Under the pieces are notes generated by a model. The model did not search any database. It had not been told where the DNA came from and saw only the letters and a program-made list of their open reading frames with translations. The translations under genes and the position numbers were made by a program. A DNA stretch of 64,000 nucleotides from Paramylibacter kogurei (GTDB lineage Bacteria > Pseudomonadota > Alphaproteobacteria > Rhodobacterales > Rhodobacteraceae): NCBI RefSeq assembly GCF_002742285.1, contig NZ_MDGM01000012.1:682001-746000 (forward strand), in the 5' to 3' direction. This document shows, in pieces, positions 36,633 to 46,146 of this stretch. Within the stretch, counting starts at the first letter, position 1; each line of letters starts with the position of its first letter.

Positions 36633-37522
36633 CGCGTACCGATTTGATCCATTGAAACGCTGATCCCAAACAGACGTTCGGCGTTTTTATATGCGATCTT
36701 TTCGGCGATTTCGCGGGGGAGCTTGGCCAGCCATGCGCGGTTGGAATCTATGATGCCATCGTAATTGTCCCACTGGCTATTCACCCAAGTGTCGCTGCCA
36801 ATCATCAAACGATCCGAAAAGGCCATGATGATTCTTTCCCATGCGGGGTTCAGTTTATCGCCATGCCCCAAAATTGCGTGTTCGCGCAGCGATGTATCCG
36901 CAACGAGCGCGGGGAAATCATCCATTAACGCATAAACATCACGTGCATTTTCACCAAGCCCCGCATGCGCCCAGATAATTTTCACATCTTTGTCCAAGCT
37001 ATAAAGCCAACGCACGGGTTCAGTGCCTGAATGCACATGAAGATAGATATCGCGTTCCTTGGCCATGCGGATGACTTCGCGAAACAGTGGTTCGTCGGTT
37101 TGATCCAAGCGGTGGATGTGAAATTCACCGATGCCTTGGTGGGTGTAATCCGCAAGCCGTTTTTTAAGATATTTTGTCATCCCCTCGGTCTTGGCCCAAT
37201 TGGATGATCCTGCTTCGCCGTGATAGGGGCGCAATTCTGGTACGATGCGATTTGGCGCATATTCCCACAACATGATTGTGCCCTGATCGGGGGTGGATGA
37301 TACCAAACCCATTGCCACGCCGTTGCGATCCATCAATTCGACAATTGATTTCACGGGGTAATCTGCCCATGCAGGTTGTTTGTAATGGATATGAGCATCA
37401 AACAGCGGCAAATCGTGAACGCCATCACCAATGGGTGCGTGATTGCCATCTGCCAATGCCAGAGCGCTGGTAAATGCCATATGGATGCAAAAAGAGGCGA
37501 TGGAAGGGGCGGTGATTTTCAT
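36629..37522 (-). CDS. Exported amidohydrolase
   Basis: A 297-residue protein with a signal-like N-terminus (residues 1-25, ALALADG) and an amidohydrolase-2 type barrel: metal ligands LFDAHIHY (His44, His46), YLHVHSG, IWAHAGLG and LMIGSDTWV are visible in order. Members include metal-dependent decarboxylases and lactonases, so the reaction is not assigned. It overlaps the convergent desaturase end by four bases. The signal is short and the true cellular location is not certain. Confidence 0.82.
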   Translation of the reverse strand: MKITAPSIASFCIHMAFTSALALADGNHAPIGDGVHDLPLFDAHIHYKQPAWADYPVKSIVELMDRNGVAMGLVSSTPDQGTIMLWEYAPNRIVPELRPYHGEAGSSNWAKTEGMTKYLKKRLADYTHQGIGEFHIHRLDQTDEPLFREVIRMAKERDIYLHVHSGTEPVRWLYSLDKDVKIIWAHAGLGENARDVYALMDDFPALVADTSLREHAILGHGDKLNPAWERIIMAFSDRLMIGSDTWVNSQWDNYDGIIDSNRAWLAKLPREIAEKIAYKNAERLFGISVSMDQIGTR

Positions 37523-37595
37523 AATGGATGCCTTGCTGCCAGATGTGGTTGGTTTAGGTTAGCTTGGGCATATTATCCTGTCTAGAAAAACACCG

Positions 37596-38516
37596 CTAAT
37601 CGCGCCGCAAGATCCCCATGACGGTGAACCATTGGCTGATCAACAGCCCGATTAGGATCAGGCCAAGGGCTGCGATGAATTGGCTGGGCAATGCCTCGCC
37701 AAGCAAGAGCACACCAAAAAGCACGGCCCACATGGGGACTTGGTAATTCACAAGGCTCAAAAAACTTGGGCCTGCCGTGTTGATCACAAAGACCAACATC
37801 AATGTCGCCAATGCGGTTGGGAAAATACCAAGGTAGATTGTACCAAGCAATGCGGATGTGCTGGGCATATCTGGCCAGCCTTCGACATACAGCGCAACAG
37901 GGAGCAACATCAGCGTGCCAACCAACAGGCCAGCGGCGCTAAATGAAATGGTGGGCACAGGGGGGCAGAGGCGCGTATTCATCGCACCAATTGCATAACA
38001 TATGGCCGCACCAATACAGGCCATGCGCGCAATGGGTTCCATTGATGCACCCGAGTTGGCCAACAGGCTGGCAGGGCCAATCAGAACAACCACGCCAATA
38101 AACCCAACGGCAAAGCCGATGAATTTGCGCAGGTTCATTTGTTCCCCTGCAATCAAGAAATGCGCCAGTGGCAGGATCAACAGCGGCACAACCGCCATTG
38201 TGATCCCTGCAAAACCGCTGGTGACATAAAGCTGTCCCCAGTTGAGCAAGGTAAAGGGCAGGGCGTTGGTAAACAAACCCATCGCCAGAATATGCAACCA
38301 GATACGTTTATCAACGGGCGTTGAAAATCCCGGCAATCGCCCGCCACGCATGGCGTTGATCACCAGTAAAAACACCGCCGCAATCAACAAACGCATTGCC
38401 GCCACGCTTAATGGACCAAAACTCGCCAATGCCAGCTTTGCCCCCATGAATGATCCACCCCAGATGATGCCAAGGATAAAGAGCAATGCCCATGCGGATT
38501 TAGTTGGTTGAGTCAT
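37596..38516 (-). CDS. EamA/DMT-family transporter
   Basis: A 306-residue, ten-helix transporter of the drug/metabolite family. The first helix opens ALLFILGIIWGGSFMGAKLAL, a common RhaT/EamA start, and the second half repeats the fold (YQVPMWAVLFGVLLLGEALPSQF). Substrate unknown. It is a different protein from the EamA transporter at 10802-11722. I prefer the ATG at 38516, seven bases after AAGG, over an in-frame ATG at 38522. Confidence 0.88.
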   Translation of the reverse strand: MTQPTKSAWALLFILGIIWGGSFMGAKLALASFGPLSVAAMRLLIAAVFLLVINAMRGGRLPGFSTPVDKRIWLHILAMGLFTNALPFTLLNWGQLYVTSGFAGITMAVVPLLILPLAHFLIAGEQMNLRKFIGFAVGFIGVVVLIGPASLLANSGASMEPIARMACIGAAICYAIGAMNTRLCPPVPTISFSAAGLLVGTLMLLPVALYVEGWPDMPSTSALLGTIYLGIFPTALATLMLVFVINTAGPSFLSLVNYQVPMWAVLFGVLLLGEALPSQFIAALGLILIGLLISQWFTVMGILRRD

Positions 38517-38619
38517 TGGCACACCTTAGGGGAATTGAGTGAAATAGAAATATGAAAACTTGCGCATTTGGCGCGCGTTACGACATTTTTTGTGATCAGC
38601 CCAAAAACAAATTTTGATT

Positions 38620-38650
38620 AAAAAAGGCCGCCCCAGCGGATGGGGCGACC
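38620..38650 (-). terminator. Intrinsic terminator of ilvC
   Basis: On the minus strand CGCCCC pairs with GGGGCG around a seven-base loop, and the stem can be extended by GG/CC before a run of six T. It lies about 30 bases after the ilvC stop codon in the direction of transcription and has the shape of a standard Rho-independent terminator. Confidence 0.88.
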
Positions 38651-38676
38651 ATGAAAAATTTAAACCTGATTTTGGT

Positions 38677-39714
<1,038 letters not shown>

Positions 39715-39770
39715 TCATGTTTGGTGTTCGTCTGGGCCATGTATAATCACGGGCTTGCGAAAGATGCCAT

Positions 39771-39793
39771 CGCATATTGAAAAAAATATCGCG
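39771..39793. promoter_or_regulatory. Possible operator in the ilvC-lrp intergenic region
   Basis: An imperfect AT-rich palindrome (CGCATATT, then A-rich centre, then AATATCGCG) sits between the divergent ilvC and Lrp/AsnC genes. AT-rich dyads of this size are typical Lrp/AsnC targets, and the gap is otherwise the only regulatory space for both genes. No experimental basis. Confidence 0.35.
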
Positions 39794-39838
39794 ATTTTGT
39801 AAAAGTTATTCGTGATTTAACTAATTGGCGAAAAATTC

Positions 39839-40300
39839 ATGCAACAATTGGACGATCTGGACAGGCGGATTTTGCGAATCTTGCAAGATGACGCAAATAT
39901 ATCATCGGCAGAGCTGGCCAAACGGGCAGGGGCAAGTGCGCCATCCTGCTGGCGCCGTGTGGAACGGATGCAGGCCGATGGCGTGATTTTGGACAAGCGC
40001 GTGGAAATTGACGCCAAGGCACTTGGCTTCGCGGTCGAGGTATCATTGCGCATCACATTGGATAAAACCCAATCAAATGCATTTGATATTTTCATTGCCG
40101 CCGCACGCGATGTGCCAGAGGTAAGCGAAATTCAAACATTTCTGGGTCGTGTGGATGTGCGGTTAACCGTGCTGGCGCGCGATATGCCCCATTACCAAGA
40201 AATATATCGCAATCGTATCCTTGCGTTGCCGCACATTGCGGATATCGAGGCATTGATGCTGGTCGCCGATGTAATGAAATCGGAAAGGTTGCCGATATGA
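39839..40300 (+). CDS. Lrp/AsnC-family transcriptional regulator (first of a tandem pair)
   Basis: A 153-residue regulator. The N-terminal helix-turn-helix starts LDDLDRRILRILQDDANISSAELAKRAGASAPSCWRRVERM, and the RAM ligand-binding domain follows from about residue 65 (VEVSLRITLD, and VPEVSEIQTFLGRVDVRLTV). It is divergent from ilvC, which suggests control of branched-chain amino acid metabolism. The stop overlaps the start of the next regulator gene (ATGA), so the pair are co-translated and may form heteromeric complexes. Confidence 0.93.
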   Translation: MQQLDDLDRRILRILQDDANISSAELAKRAGASAPSCWRRVERMQADGVILDKRVEIDAKALGFAVEVSLRITLDKTQSNAFDIFIAAARDVPEVSEIQTFLGRVDVRLTVLARDMPHYQEIYRNRILALPHIADIEALMLVADVMKSERLPI

Positions 40301-40752
40301 TCGAACTGGATGATACGGATCGTGCGTTGTTGCGTGCGATGCAGGGTGATGGGAATCTAAGCGCCGCGGGTTTGGCAAAGAAAATCGGCCTATCGCAACC
40401 CGCCACTTGGCGGCGGATCAAACGGCTGGAAGATGCAAATGTGATCTTGGGGCGGCATTTGGTGTTGGACAAAGAAAAGCTGGGCTTTGGTGTGACGGTG
40501 TTTTTGGGCATTAAACTTGCAACCAAGGGGCGCGTAGGGTTGGCCGATTTTGAACGTGCGGTGGCGGCAATCCCAGAGGTGCAATTGGTGCAACACGTGC
40601 TGGGGCTATATGATTATCGGCTCAAGGTCGTTGCGCGTGATCTGTCAGATTTTGAACGGGTGCTGCGCCGTCGCATCATGACATTACCAAGTGTCGGCAA
40701 TGTGGAAGCAAACGTGCTCTTGTCCGAAGAAAAACGCCCGCTTGCGCTCTAG
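40297..40752 (+). CDS. Lrp/AsnC-family transcriptional regulator (second of a tandem pair)
   Basis: A 151-residue paralog of the previous gene: HTH DDTDRALLRAMQGDGNLSAAGLAKKIGLSQPATWRRIKRLEDANV, then a RAM domain with AIPEVQLVQHVLGLYDYRLKV. The two differ throughout, so the duplication is old. It starts at an ATG overlapping the upstream TGA and is followed 59 bases later by the class V aminotransferase gene. Confidence 0.93.
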   Translation: MIELDDTDRALLRAMQGDGNLSAAGLAKKIGLSQPATWRRIKRLEDANVILGRHLVLDKEKLGFGVTVFLGIKLATKGRVGLADFERAVAAIPEVQLVQHVLGLYDYRLKVVARDLSDFERVLRRRIMTLPSVGNVEANVLLSEEKRPLAL

Positions 40753-40811
40753 GGGGTTCAATCGCATTATTTTTTGCCCTAGTGATAGGCCAACATATAT
40801 CGGAGACCCCC

Positions 40812-41939
40812 ATGAGCGATTTCAAATCCAAAGTAGACCCAAACGGCCACCAAGAATTTTCGGTGGTGTTTACCGATCGTAGCCTCAATCACATGAGCGC
40901 GGCGTTTCAGGGGGTAATGAACGATATTTCATCCACCCTGCGCGAGGTTTACAATGCAACCCATATCGCATTGGTCCCAGGGGGTGGAACATACGCGATG
41001 GAATCCGTCGCACGCCAGTTTGCGCAAAATGAAAACGTGATGGTGATCCGCAACGGCTGGTTTTCATACCGCTGGACCCAGATTTTCGAGGCGGGCAATA
41101 TACCCGCATCTGAAACCGTGATGAAGGCCACACAGGTTGGCAACACACCAACATCACCATTCGCACCCGCACCGATTGCCGAAGTCATCGCAAAGGTAAA
41201 GGCAGAAAAACCAGCCGTTGTGTTTGCCGCCCATGTTGAAACCGCATCGGGGATGATTTTGCCAGATGCCTATATTCGCGATTTGGCGGCGGCGGTGCAT
41301 GAACATGGTGGTTTGTTCGTGCTTGATTGTATCGCATCGGGCTGTGTCTGGGTTGATATGGTGGAAAACGGTGTTGATGTATTGATTTCCGCGCCACAAA
41401 AGGGGTGGTCGGGTTCGCCATCCGCTGGCATGGTTATGATGAATGATCGCGCCTATGCGCGGATGCAGGAAACAACATCCAACAGTTTTGCCGCCGATTT
41501 GAAAAAATGGACATCCATTATGGAGGCATATGAAAACGGCGGCCATGCCTATCATGCGACAATGCCAACGGATGCGCTGCGCGGTTTGCGCGATTTGATG
41601 AATGAGAGCCGTGAAATCGGGTTCGATAAACTGAAATCCGCACAGATTGAATTGGGCGACAAGGTGCGTGCCACCTTGAAAAATCGCGGTGTGCAATCGG
41701 TGGCCGCCGATGGGTTTGGTGCACCGGGTGTGGTGGTGAGCTTTGCCACGGATGCTGACGTGCAATCGGGCAAAAAATTCGCCGCGATCGGGGTGCAGAT
41801 TGCCGCGGGCGTACCATTACAAGTGGGCGAGCCTGAAACATATGCCAGTTTCCGCCTCGGCCTGTTTGGGTTGGATAAATTGCTGGATGTGGATGGCACG
41901 GTTGCACGGCTGAACGCTGCTCTTGATCAGGTTCTTTAA
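40812..41939 (+). CDS. Class V aminotransferase (serine-pyruvate/alanine-glyoxylate type)
   Basis: A 375-residue PLP enzyme. The family layout is seen in HIALVPGGGTYAMESVARQF near the start, VVFAAHVETASGMILPD, LFVLDCIASGCV, and the Schiff-base lysine in SAPQKGWSGSPSAGMVM (Lys197). Alanine-glyoxylate and serine-pyruvate aminotransferases share this fold; the exact pair of substrates is not assignable. The chosen start MSDFKSKVDPN lies after CGGAG. It is preceded by the two Lrp regulators and may be one of their targets, which is speculative. It ends overlapping the convergent hydroxylase gene by a few bases. Confidence 0.88.
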   Translation: MSDFKSKVDPNGHQEFSVVFTDRSLNHMSAAFQGVMNDISSTLREVYNATHIALVPGGGTYAMESVARQFAQNENVMVIRNGWFSYRWTQIFEAGNIPASETVMKATQVGNTPTSPFAPAPIAEVIAKVKAEKPAVVFAAHVETASGMILPDAYIRDLAAAVHEHGGLFVLDCIASGCVWVDMVENGVDVLISAPQKGWSGSPSAGMVMMNDRAYARMQETTSNSFAADLKKWTSIMEAYENGGHAYHATMPTDALRGLRDLMNESREIGFDKLKSAQIELGDKVRATLKNRGVQSVAADGFGAPGVVVSFATDADVQSGKKFAAIGVQIAAGVPLQVGEPETYASFRLGLFGLDKLLDVDGTVARLNAALDQVL

Positions 41940-43135
41940 TCCGTCCCAAGCCCCGTTTTCATCAATGTTTGGCGCAGGGGTGTTACATGATGTAATGCCT
42001 GCAACCCCTTTAGGCGTAACGATTTTAGCGTATCGTGATCCGTCATGGATGCACGGTTTAACATATCCACACCCTTGATCCGCCGCGCCATATCGGGGTG
42101 GCGGATGGATTGATATTGATCCAACATTTCAGCGCTGCCAAAGGTATCGCGATGATCCATGCACAGGGTCAGCAATGTTTCAATATCGGCCAAGCTCATA
42201 TTCAAACCCTGCGCCCCGATGGGCGGGATGACATGGGCGGCCTCTGCGATTAATGCACTGCGCTGCCCAATCAAATGATCCGCTTGTTGTGTAATAATCG
42301 GCCAGATCGCACGGCGGCTGGCAAGGGTCAGTTTGCCCAAGACATCACAGGATCGATCCTGTGCGGCGGCGGTGAATTCGGCATCGTTCAATGCGGCAAG
42401 GGCACTGGCATTCGCACCTGTTTCCATCCAAACAATAGATGAATAATGTGCGCCATCCAAATCGGGCATCGGCACGGTGGTAAACGGCCCGCCTGATCGG
42501 TGAATTTCGGTGGAAATATCATCATGGGGCTGGCTGTGTTTGACGACAAAAACCAATGCCTTTTGCCCATAACGTTTGGTTTGCGCATTGATACCCAGCG
42601 CTTCGCGCACAAACGAATTGCGCCCATCCGCGCCGATCAATAATCGCGCTGATACCTGATCGCCATTATCCAAATTCACCAGCGCATGATCATTGCGCGT
42701 GGTCACACGACGCAGCGCCGTTTGGGGAATAAATCGCACGTTTTCAAGGGCTTCGATGCGGTTCAGCATTTCGCGGCGTAACAACCAATTGGGCAGGTTC
42801 CAACCAAATGGTTCATCGGAAATTTCCGATGCATCAAAATCGGCAAGTTTTCGAATTTCATTTTCCACACCACCTGCATCGGCCAAACGCATGATTTGCA
42901 ACGGTGCAGCATACCGTTCCAAATGCGCCCAAATGCCTGCATCGCGCAACGTATTGCGGGCGGGTTGCAAAAACGCAGTGCTGCGCAAATCAGCGCCATC
43001 CGCATTGGCATCAGTAATCACAGGGGCGGGATCAACACAGATCACATCAAACCCCGCCGTGCCAAAGGCACAGGCCGCGGCCAAACCCGCGACACCGCCG
43101 CCCGAAATTAAGATATCAGTGTGAATACGTGACAT
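41936..43135 (-). CDS. UbiH/UbiF-family FAD monooxygenase
   Basis: A 399-residue flavoprotein hydroxylase of the ubiquinone-synthesis type. The FAD dinucleotide fold ISGGGVAGLAAACAFG opens it, ARLLIGADGRNSFVREALG is the DG motif, and ALIAEAAHVIPPIGAQGLNMSLADIETL is the GD motif region where FAD contacts are made. UbiH, UbiF, UbiI and UbiL share this shape, so the ring position it hydroxylates cannot be called. It is convergent with the class V aminotransferase and just downstream of a HAD pyrimidine nucleotidase gene on the same strand. Confidence 0.88.
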   Translation of the reverse strand: MSRIHTDILISGGGVAGLAAACAFGTAGFDVICVDPAPVITDANADGADLRSTAFLQPARNTLRDAGIWAHLERYAAPLQIMRLADAGGVENEIRKLADFDASEISDEPFGWNLPNWLLRREMLNRIEALENVRFIPQTALRRVTTRNDHALVNLDNGDQVSARLLIGADGRNSFVREALGINAQTKRYGQKALVFVVKHSQPHDDISTEIHRSGGPFTTVPMPDLDGAHYSSIVWMETGANASALAALNDAEFTAAAQDRSCDVLGKLTLASRRAIWPIITQQADHLIGQRSALIAEAAHVIPPIGAQGLNMSLADIETLLTLCMDHRDTFGSAEMLDQYQSIRHPDMARRIKGVDMLNRASMTDHDTLKSLRLKGLQALHHVTPLRQTLMKTGLGTD

Positions 43136-43158
43136 GGTGCAATCATAGGCGCAATCAT

Positions 43159-43815
43159 TCAGGCGCGAAACCCTGCGGTATGCAGGCGCGACAGAAAGAC
43201 CGACAAATCGGTATCGCGAAAATCGATGTAATGGGCATCATCATGCGCACCGATATGAACGGTGGTGACACCCCAAGTTTTGGGGATTTCCAGATTGCGT
43301 GCCTCGTCTTCGAAAAAGGCGGATGTTTTGGCATTCACCTTGGCCTTTTCAAACACCATTTCAAACGCATCGGCGCGGGGTTTGGGAATGTAATTTGCAT
43401 CCTCGACCCCGTAAATTTCATCAAACGCGTTGGTGATCCCACGTGCGGCACAGACACGTTCGGCGTGATTTCGCGACCCGTTGGTATAAATGATCTTGCG
43501 TCCTGGCAAATCCGCAATGCGGTTTTGCAATTGTTCATCGGATTCCAGATGATCAAGGTTGATATCATGCACCTGTTGCATGAAATCCTCTGGTTCAATC
43601 GCGTAATGTTTCATCAACCCCGCAAGCGTGGTGCCGTATTTCACCCAATAATCGCGGCGCAATGCATTGGCGGTTTTTGTATCAATCGCCAATGTTTCGG
43701 TCATGTATTGCACCATCAAGGTTTCAATCTGATCAAATAGCGCGGCCTGTGGCGGATAAAGCGTGTTATCCAGATCAAAAATCCAAGTGTCGATATGTGA
43801 AAAAGCCTGTTGCAT
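43159..43815 (-). CDS. HAD-superfamily pyrimidine 5'-nucleotidase
   Basis: A 218-residue phosphatase of the HAD superfamily. Catalytic motif I is WIFDLDNTLYPP (nucleophile Asp in DLDNT), motif II is KIIYTNGSRNHAERV, and motifs III/IV are PKPRADAFE and SAFFEDEARNLE. The length and the YPP and TNGSRNHAERV segments match the SDT1/PyrN pyrimidine 5'-nucleotidase group, which dephosphorylate UMP and CMP. It is divergent from the methyltransferase gene, with 44 bases between starts. Confidence 0.9.
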   Translation of the reverse strand: MQQAFSHIDTWIFDLDNTLYPPQAALFDQIETLMVQYMTETLAIDTKTANALRRDYWVKYGTTLAGLMKHYAIEPEDFMQQVHDINLDHLESDEQLQNRIADLPGRKIIYTNGSRNHAERVCAARGITNAFDEIYGVEDANYIPKPRADAFEMVFEKAKVNAKTSAFFEDEARNLEIPKTWGVTTVHIGAHDDAHYIDFRDTDLSVFLSRLHTAGFRA

Positions 43816-43859
43816 TTCATAAGGTTAACCGCAGTATACGCACAGGTACAGGGGAAAAG

Positions 43860-44675
43860 ATGACGAACGCAGATGAATGGCAAGGTCAAGTTGGACAGGT
43901 CTGGGCGCGACAGGTTTTCGCGCTTGATCGCATGCTATCGGAATTTGGCGATATTGGTATTGCCGCACTTGGTGATCTGAACGGGCGGTGCGTGTTGGAT
44001 CTGGGTTGTGGTGCGGGGCAGAGCAGTGCGAAATTGGCCGCTGCTGGTGCGCAAGTGACAGGCATCGATATTTCCCCTGATCTGATCAAAGCAGCGCAGG
44101 CACGTGGCATTGATGGTGCAAGGTTTTTGCACGGCGATGCGGGGCAGGCGGATATGGGCGGGCCATATGATGCGCTTTATTCGCGATTTGGTTGTATGTT
44201 TTTTGATGATCCTGTGGGCGCATTTTCGCATTTGCGTAGGCAGGTTGGTGCGGAGTGTGATTTATCGCTGATTGTTTGGGGGCCATTGGCGCAAAATGAT
44301 TGGGCGCGCGTGCCGTTTTCATTGTGCAAAGATTTGTTTCCAGAAACACCCGCGGCACCCGCGCCCAAGGTTGGGCCATTTGCATGGGGAAATCCCGATG
44401 AATTTGCACCGATTTTGGCCGAAGCAGGATGGCGCGATGTGACATGGGCGGCGCATCAATCACGCGTGATTTGTGCGCTTGGTGATGGTGATGGGCTGGA
44501 GATGGGCGTGCAGTTTTGCATGACCATTGGCGCATTGGCGGGACGCCTAAAAGGCACACCCAAGGATTTTCGCGCAAAAATTGCCGATCGTTTGCGCACA
44601 GGCTTGGTGTCATATCTGCGCGATGATAAGGTGCAATTTGACGCGTGCATTTGGCATATCAAAGGAAAATCATGA
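43860..44675 (+). CDS. Class I SAM-dependent methyltransferase
   Basis: A 271-residue methyltransferase. The SAM-binding loop is VLDLGCGAGQSSAKLAAAGAQVTGIDISPDLI, with the acidic end-of-strand residue after GID. Downstream lies FLHGDAGQADMGGPYDALYSRFGCMFFDDPVGAFSHLRRQ, typical of the UbiE/Methyltransf_11-like family. The ATG at 43860 follows AGGGGAAAAG. It overlaps the following FkbM gene by four bases (ATGA). The substrate is unknown. Confidence 0.88.
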   Translation: MTNADEWQGQVGQVWARQVFALDRMLSEFGDIGIAALGDLNGRCVLDLGCGAGQSSAKLAAAGAQVTGIDISPDLIKAAQARGIDGARFLHGDAGQADMGGPYDALYSRFGCMFFDDPVGAFSHLRRQVGAECDLSLIVWGPLAQNDWARVPFSLCKDLFPETPAAPAPKVGPFAWGNPDEFAPILAEAGWRDVTWAAHQSRVICALGDGDGLEMGVQFCMTIGALAGRLKGTPKDFRAKIADRLRTGLVSYLRDDKVQFDACIWHIKGKS

Positions 44676-45439
44676 CAAACCCATCCCAGAAAATCCAACA
44701 GGCACAGCAATTGTTGCGCGAAGCGCGTGGTGAACTTGGCACCGCAATCAAATCGGAGCGCAGCCGTAAACGTGGCGAGCTGAACCGATTGGCGCATCTG
44801 GCCACTTCGATGCTGGGTGAAAGCAATTTGTTCTTTTCCCAATCAGGGCAGGATCGTTTGGTGGACAGCTTGCTGGGCGGCAAAACGGGTGGCGTGTTTG
44901 TGGATATTGGCGGGTATGATGGGGTGACGGGATCGAACACCTTGTTTTTTGAAATGTTTCGCAAATGGTCGGGCATCGTGGTTGAACCATCGCCAACGCA
45001 GTTACGATTGGCGAATGCTGCGCGAAATGTGCCGGTGTTGGGCTTTGCCGTGGCAGGGCAATCAGGACAGGCCGAATTTTTAGAAGTGACCAGCGGTTAC
45101 ACCCAGATGAGCGGGTTTTTGGACAGTTATGATGCCAAACTGTTGGAAAAAGTGCGTGCCAATCCCAAACATCGCGAGGTTTTGCATAAGCTGGATAAAA
45201 AAACACTGGGTGAAATTTTGGGTGATCAAGATATCACAAAGGTGGATTTTTTATCGCTGGATGTCGAAGGCGGGGAAATGGGGATTTTAGAAAGTTTCGA
45301 TTTTAATGCGTTCGATGTGGATATCTGGACCATCGAAAACAATACGCAATCCAGCGATTTACCCAATTTTATGCGATCAAAGGGCTATAATCTGGTGGAA
45401 TTTGCGGGTGTAGACGACATTTTTCGCAAAATCAGATGA
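44672..45439 (+). CDS. FkbM-family methyltransferase
   Basis: A 255-residue protein. A charged helical N-terminal segment (about residues 5-60: KIQQAQQLLREARGELG) is followed by FFSQSGQDRLVDSLL, GGVFVDIGGYDGVTGSNTLFFE (SAM loop), IVVEPSPTQLRLA (acidic motif) and FLSLDVEGGEMGILESFDF, the FkbM signature. It is coupled to the upstream methyltransferase (ATGA overlap, AAAGGAAAA before the start). The combination of a coiled N-terminus and FkbM core is also seen at 22699-23748, though the two are not close copies. Confidence 0.88.
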   Translation: MTNPSQKIQQAQQLLREARGELGTAIKSERSRKRGELNRLAHLATSMLGESNLFFSQSGQDRLVDSLLGGKTGGVFVDIGGYDGVTGSNTLFFEMFRKWSGIVVEPSPTQLRLANAARNVPVLGFAVAGQSGQAEFLEVTSGYTQMSGFLDSYDAKLLEKVRANPKHREVLHKLDKKTLGEILGDQDITKVDFLSLDVEGGEMGILESFDFNAFDVDIWTIENNTQSSDLPNFMRSKGYNLVEFAGVDDIFRKIR

Positions 45440-45494
45440 TGCGTGACATTGGGTGGTTTTTTGTTAGTCTGCCCCAAATTTAAACGGGGCGGGT

Positions 45495-46145
45495 ATGACG
45501 GATCGCAAAGAAAACAAAGACGCGTATGAAATGATCATCAAGGCGATTGATCTGGGCGTTTATGGCCCAGGGGATCGTTTGGTGGAATCCGAATTGGCGG
45601 ATCGTTTTGGTGTGTCACGCACGCCTGTGCGCGAAGCATTGCAACGTTTGGAAATTGAATCGTTTTTATCGCGTGATGGGCGGTCATTGATTGTGGCGTC
45701 ACTCGATCATACGCAATTGGGCGAGCTTTATTCTGTGCGTGCTGAATTGGAAGGCTTGGCGGCATATTTGGCCGCGCAACACGCCGCACCCGAAGAAATT
45801 CGCGTATTATACGATATGATCGAAAAGGATCGCGAGATTGTTGATGATCCGAAAAAATTGTCACGTGCGAACCGTCGGTTTCACAATCAGTTGCATTTGG
45901 CATCGCATAATCGGTTTTTAATCAAACAGTTACACCAAGTGCACCGCACCATGGCATTGCTGGCCAGTACAACATTATCCGCCGATGGGCGCGGGCCGAT
46001 GGCGCTGGATGAACATCGAGCAATCGTTGATGCGATTAGCGCAGGGGACGGCGCGGGTGCGCGTGCTGCGTTGAAAAAACATCTCTCCTATGCGTTTGAA
46101 ACCCGTTTGAAATTGGATGCAGGCGAGGTCAAAAGCATCATTTGA
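45495..46145 (+). CDS. GntR-family regulator with FCD domain
   Basis: A 216-residue regulator. The winged HTH covers about residues 8-72 (YGPGDRLVESELADRFGVSRTPVREALQRLEIESFL), and an FCD ligand-binding domain fills the rest (VRAELEGLAAYLAA, RRFHNQLHLASHNRFL and DEHRAIVDAISAGDGAGARAALKKHL, with the family's metal-binding Asp/His residues). FadR/FCD members usually sense small acids. It ends at 46145, just one base from the convergent glycosyltransferase gene, so the regulated genes are not obvious. Confidence 0.93.
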   Translation: MTDRKENKDAYEMIIKAIDLGVYGPGDRLVESELADRFGVSRTPVREALQRLEIESFLSRDGRSLIVASLDHTQLGELYSVRAELEGLAAYLAAQHAAPEEIRVLYDMIEKDREIVDDPKKLSRANRRFHNQLHLASHNRFLIKQLHQVHRTMALLASTTLSADGRGPMALDEHRAIVDAISAGDGAGARAALKKHLSYAFETRLKLDAGEVKSII

Positions 46146-46146
46146 T

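Noticed and set aside
43662..43859. Upstream extension of the methyltransferase frame to 43662
   Set aside because: It overlaps the nucleotidase gene on the opposite strand. The ATG at 43860 has AGGGGAAAAG and a normal N-terminus.
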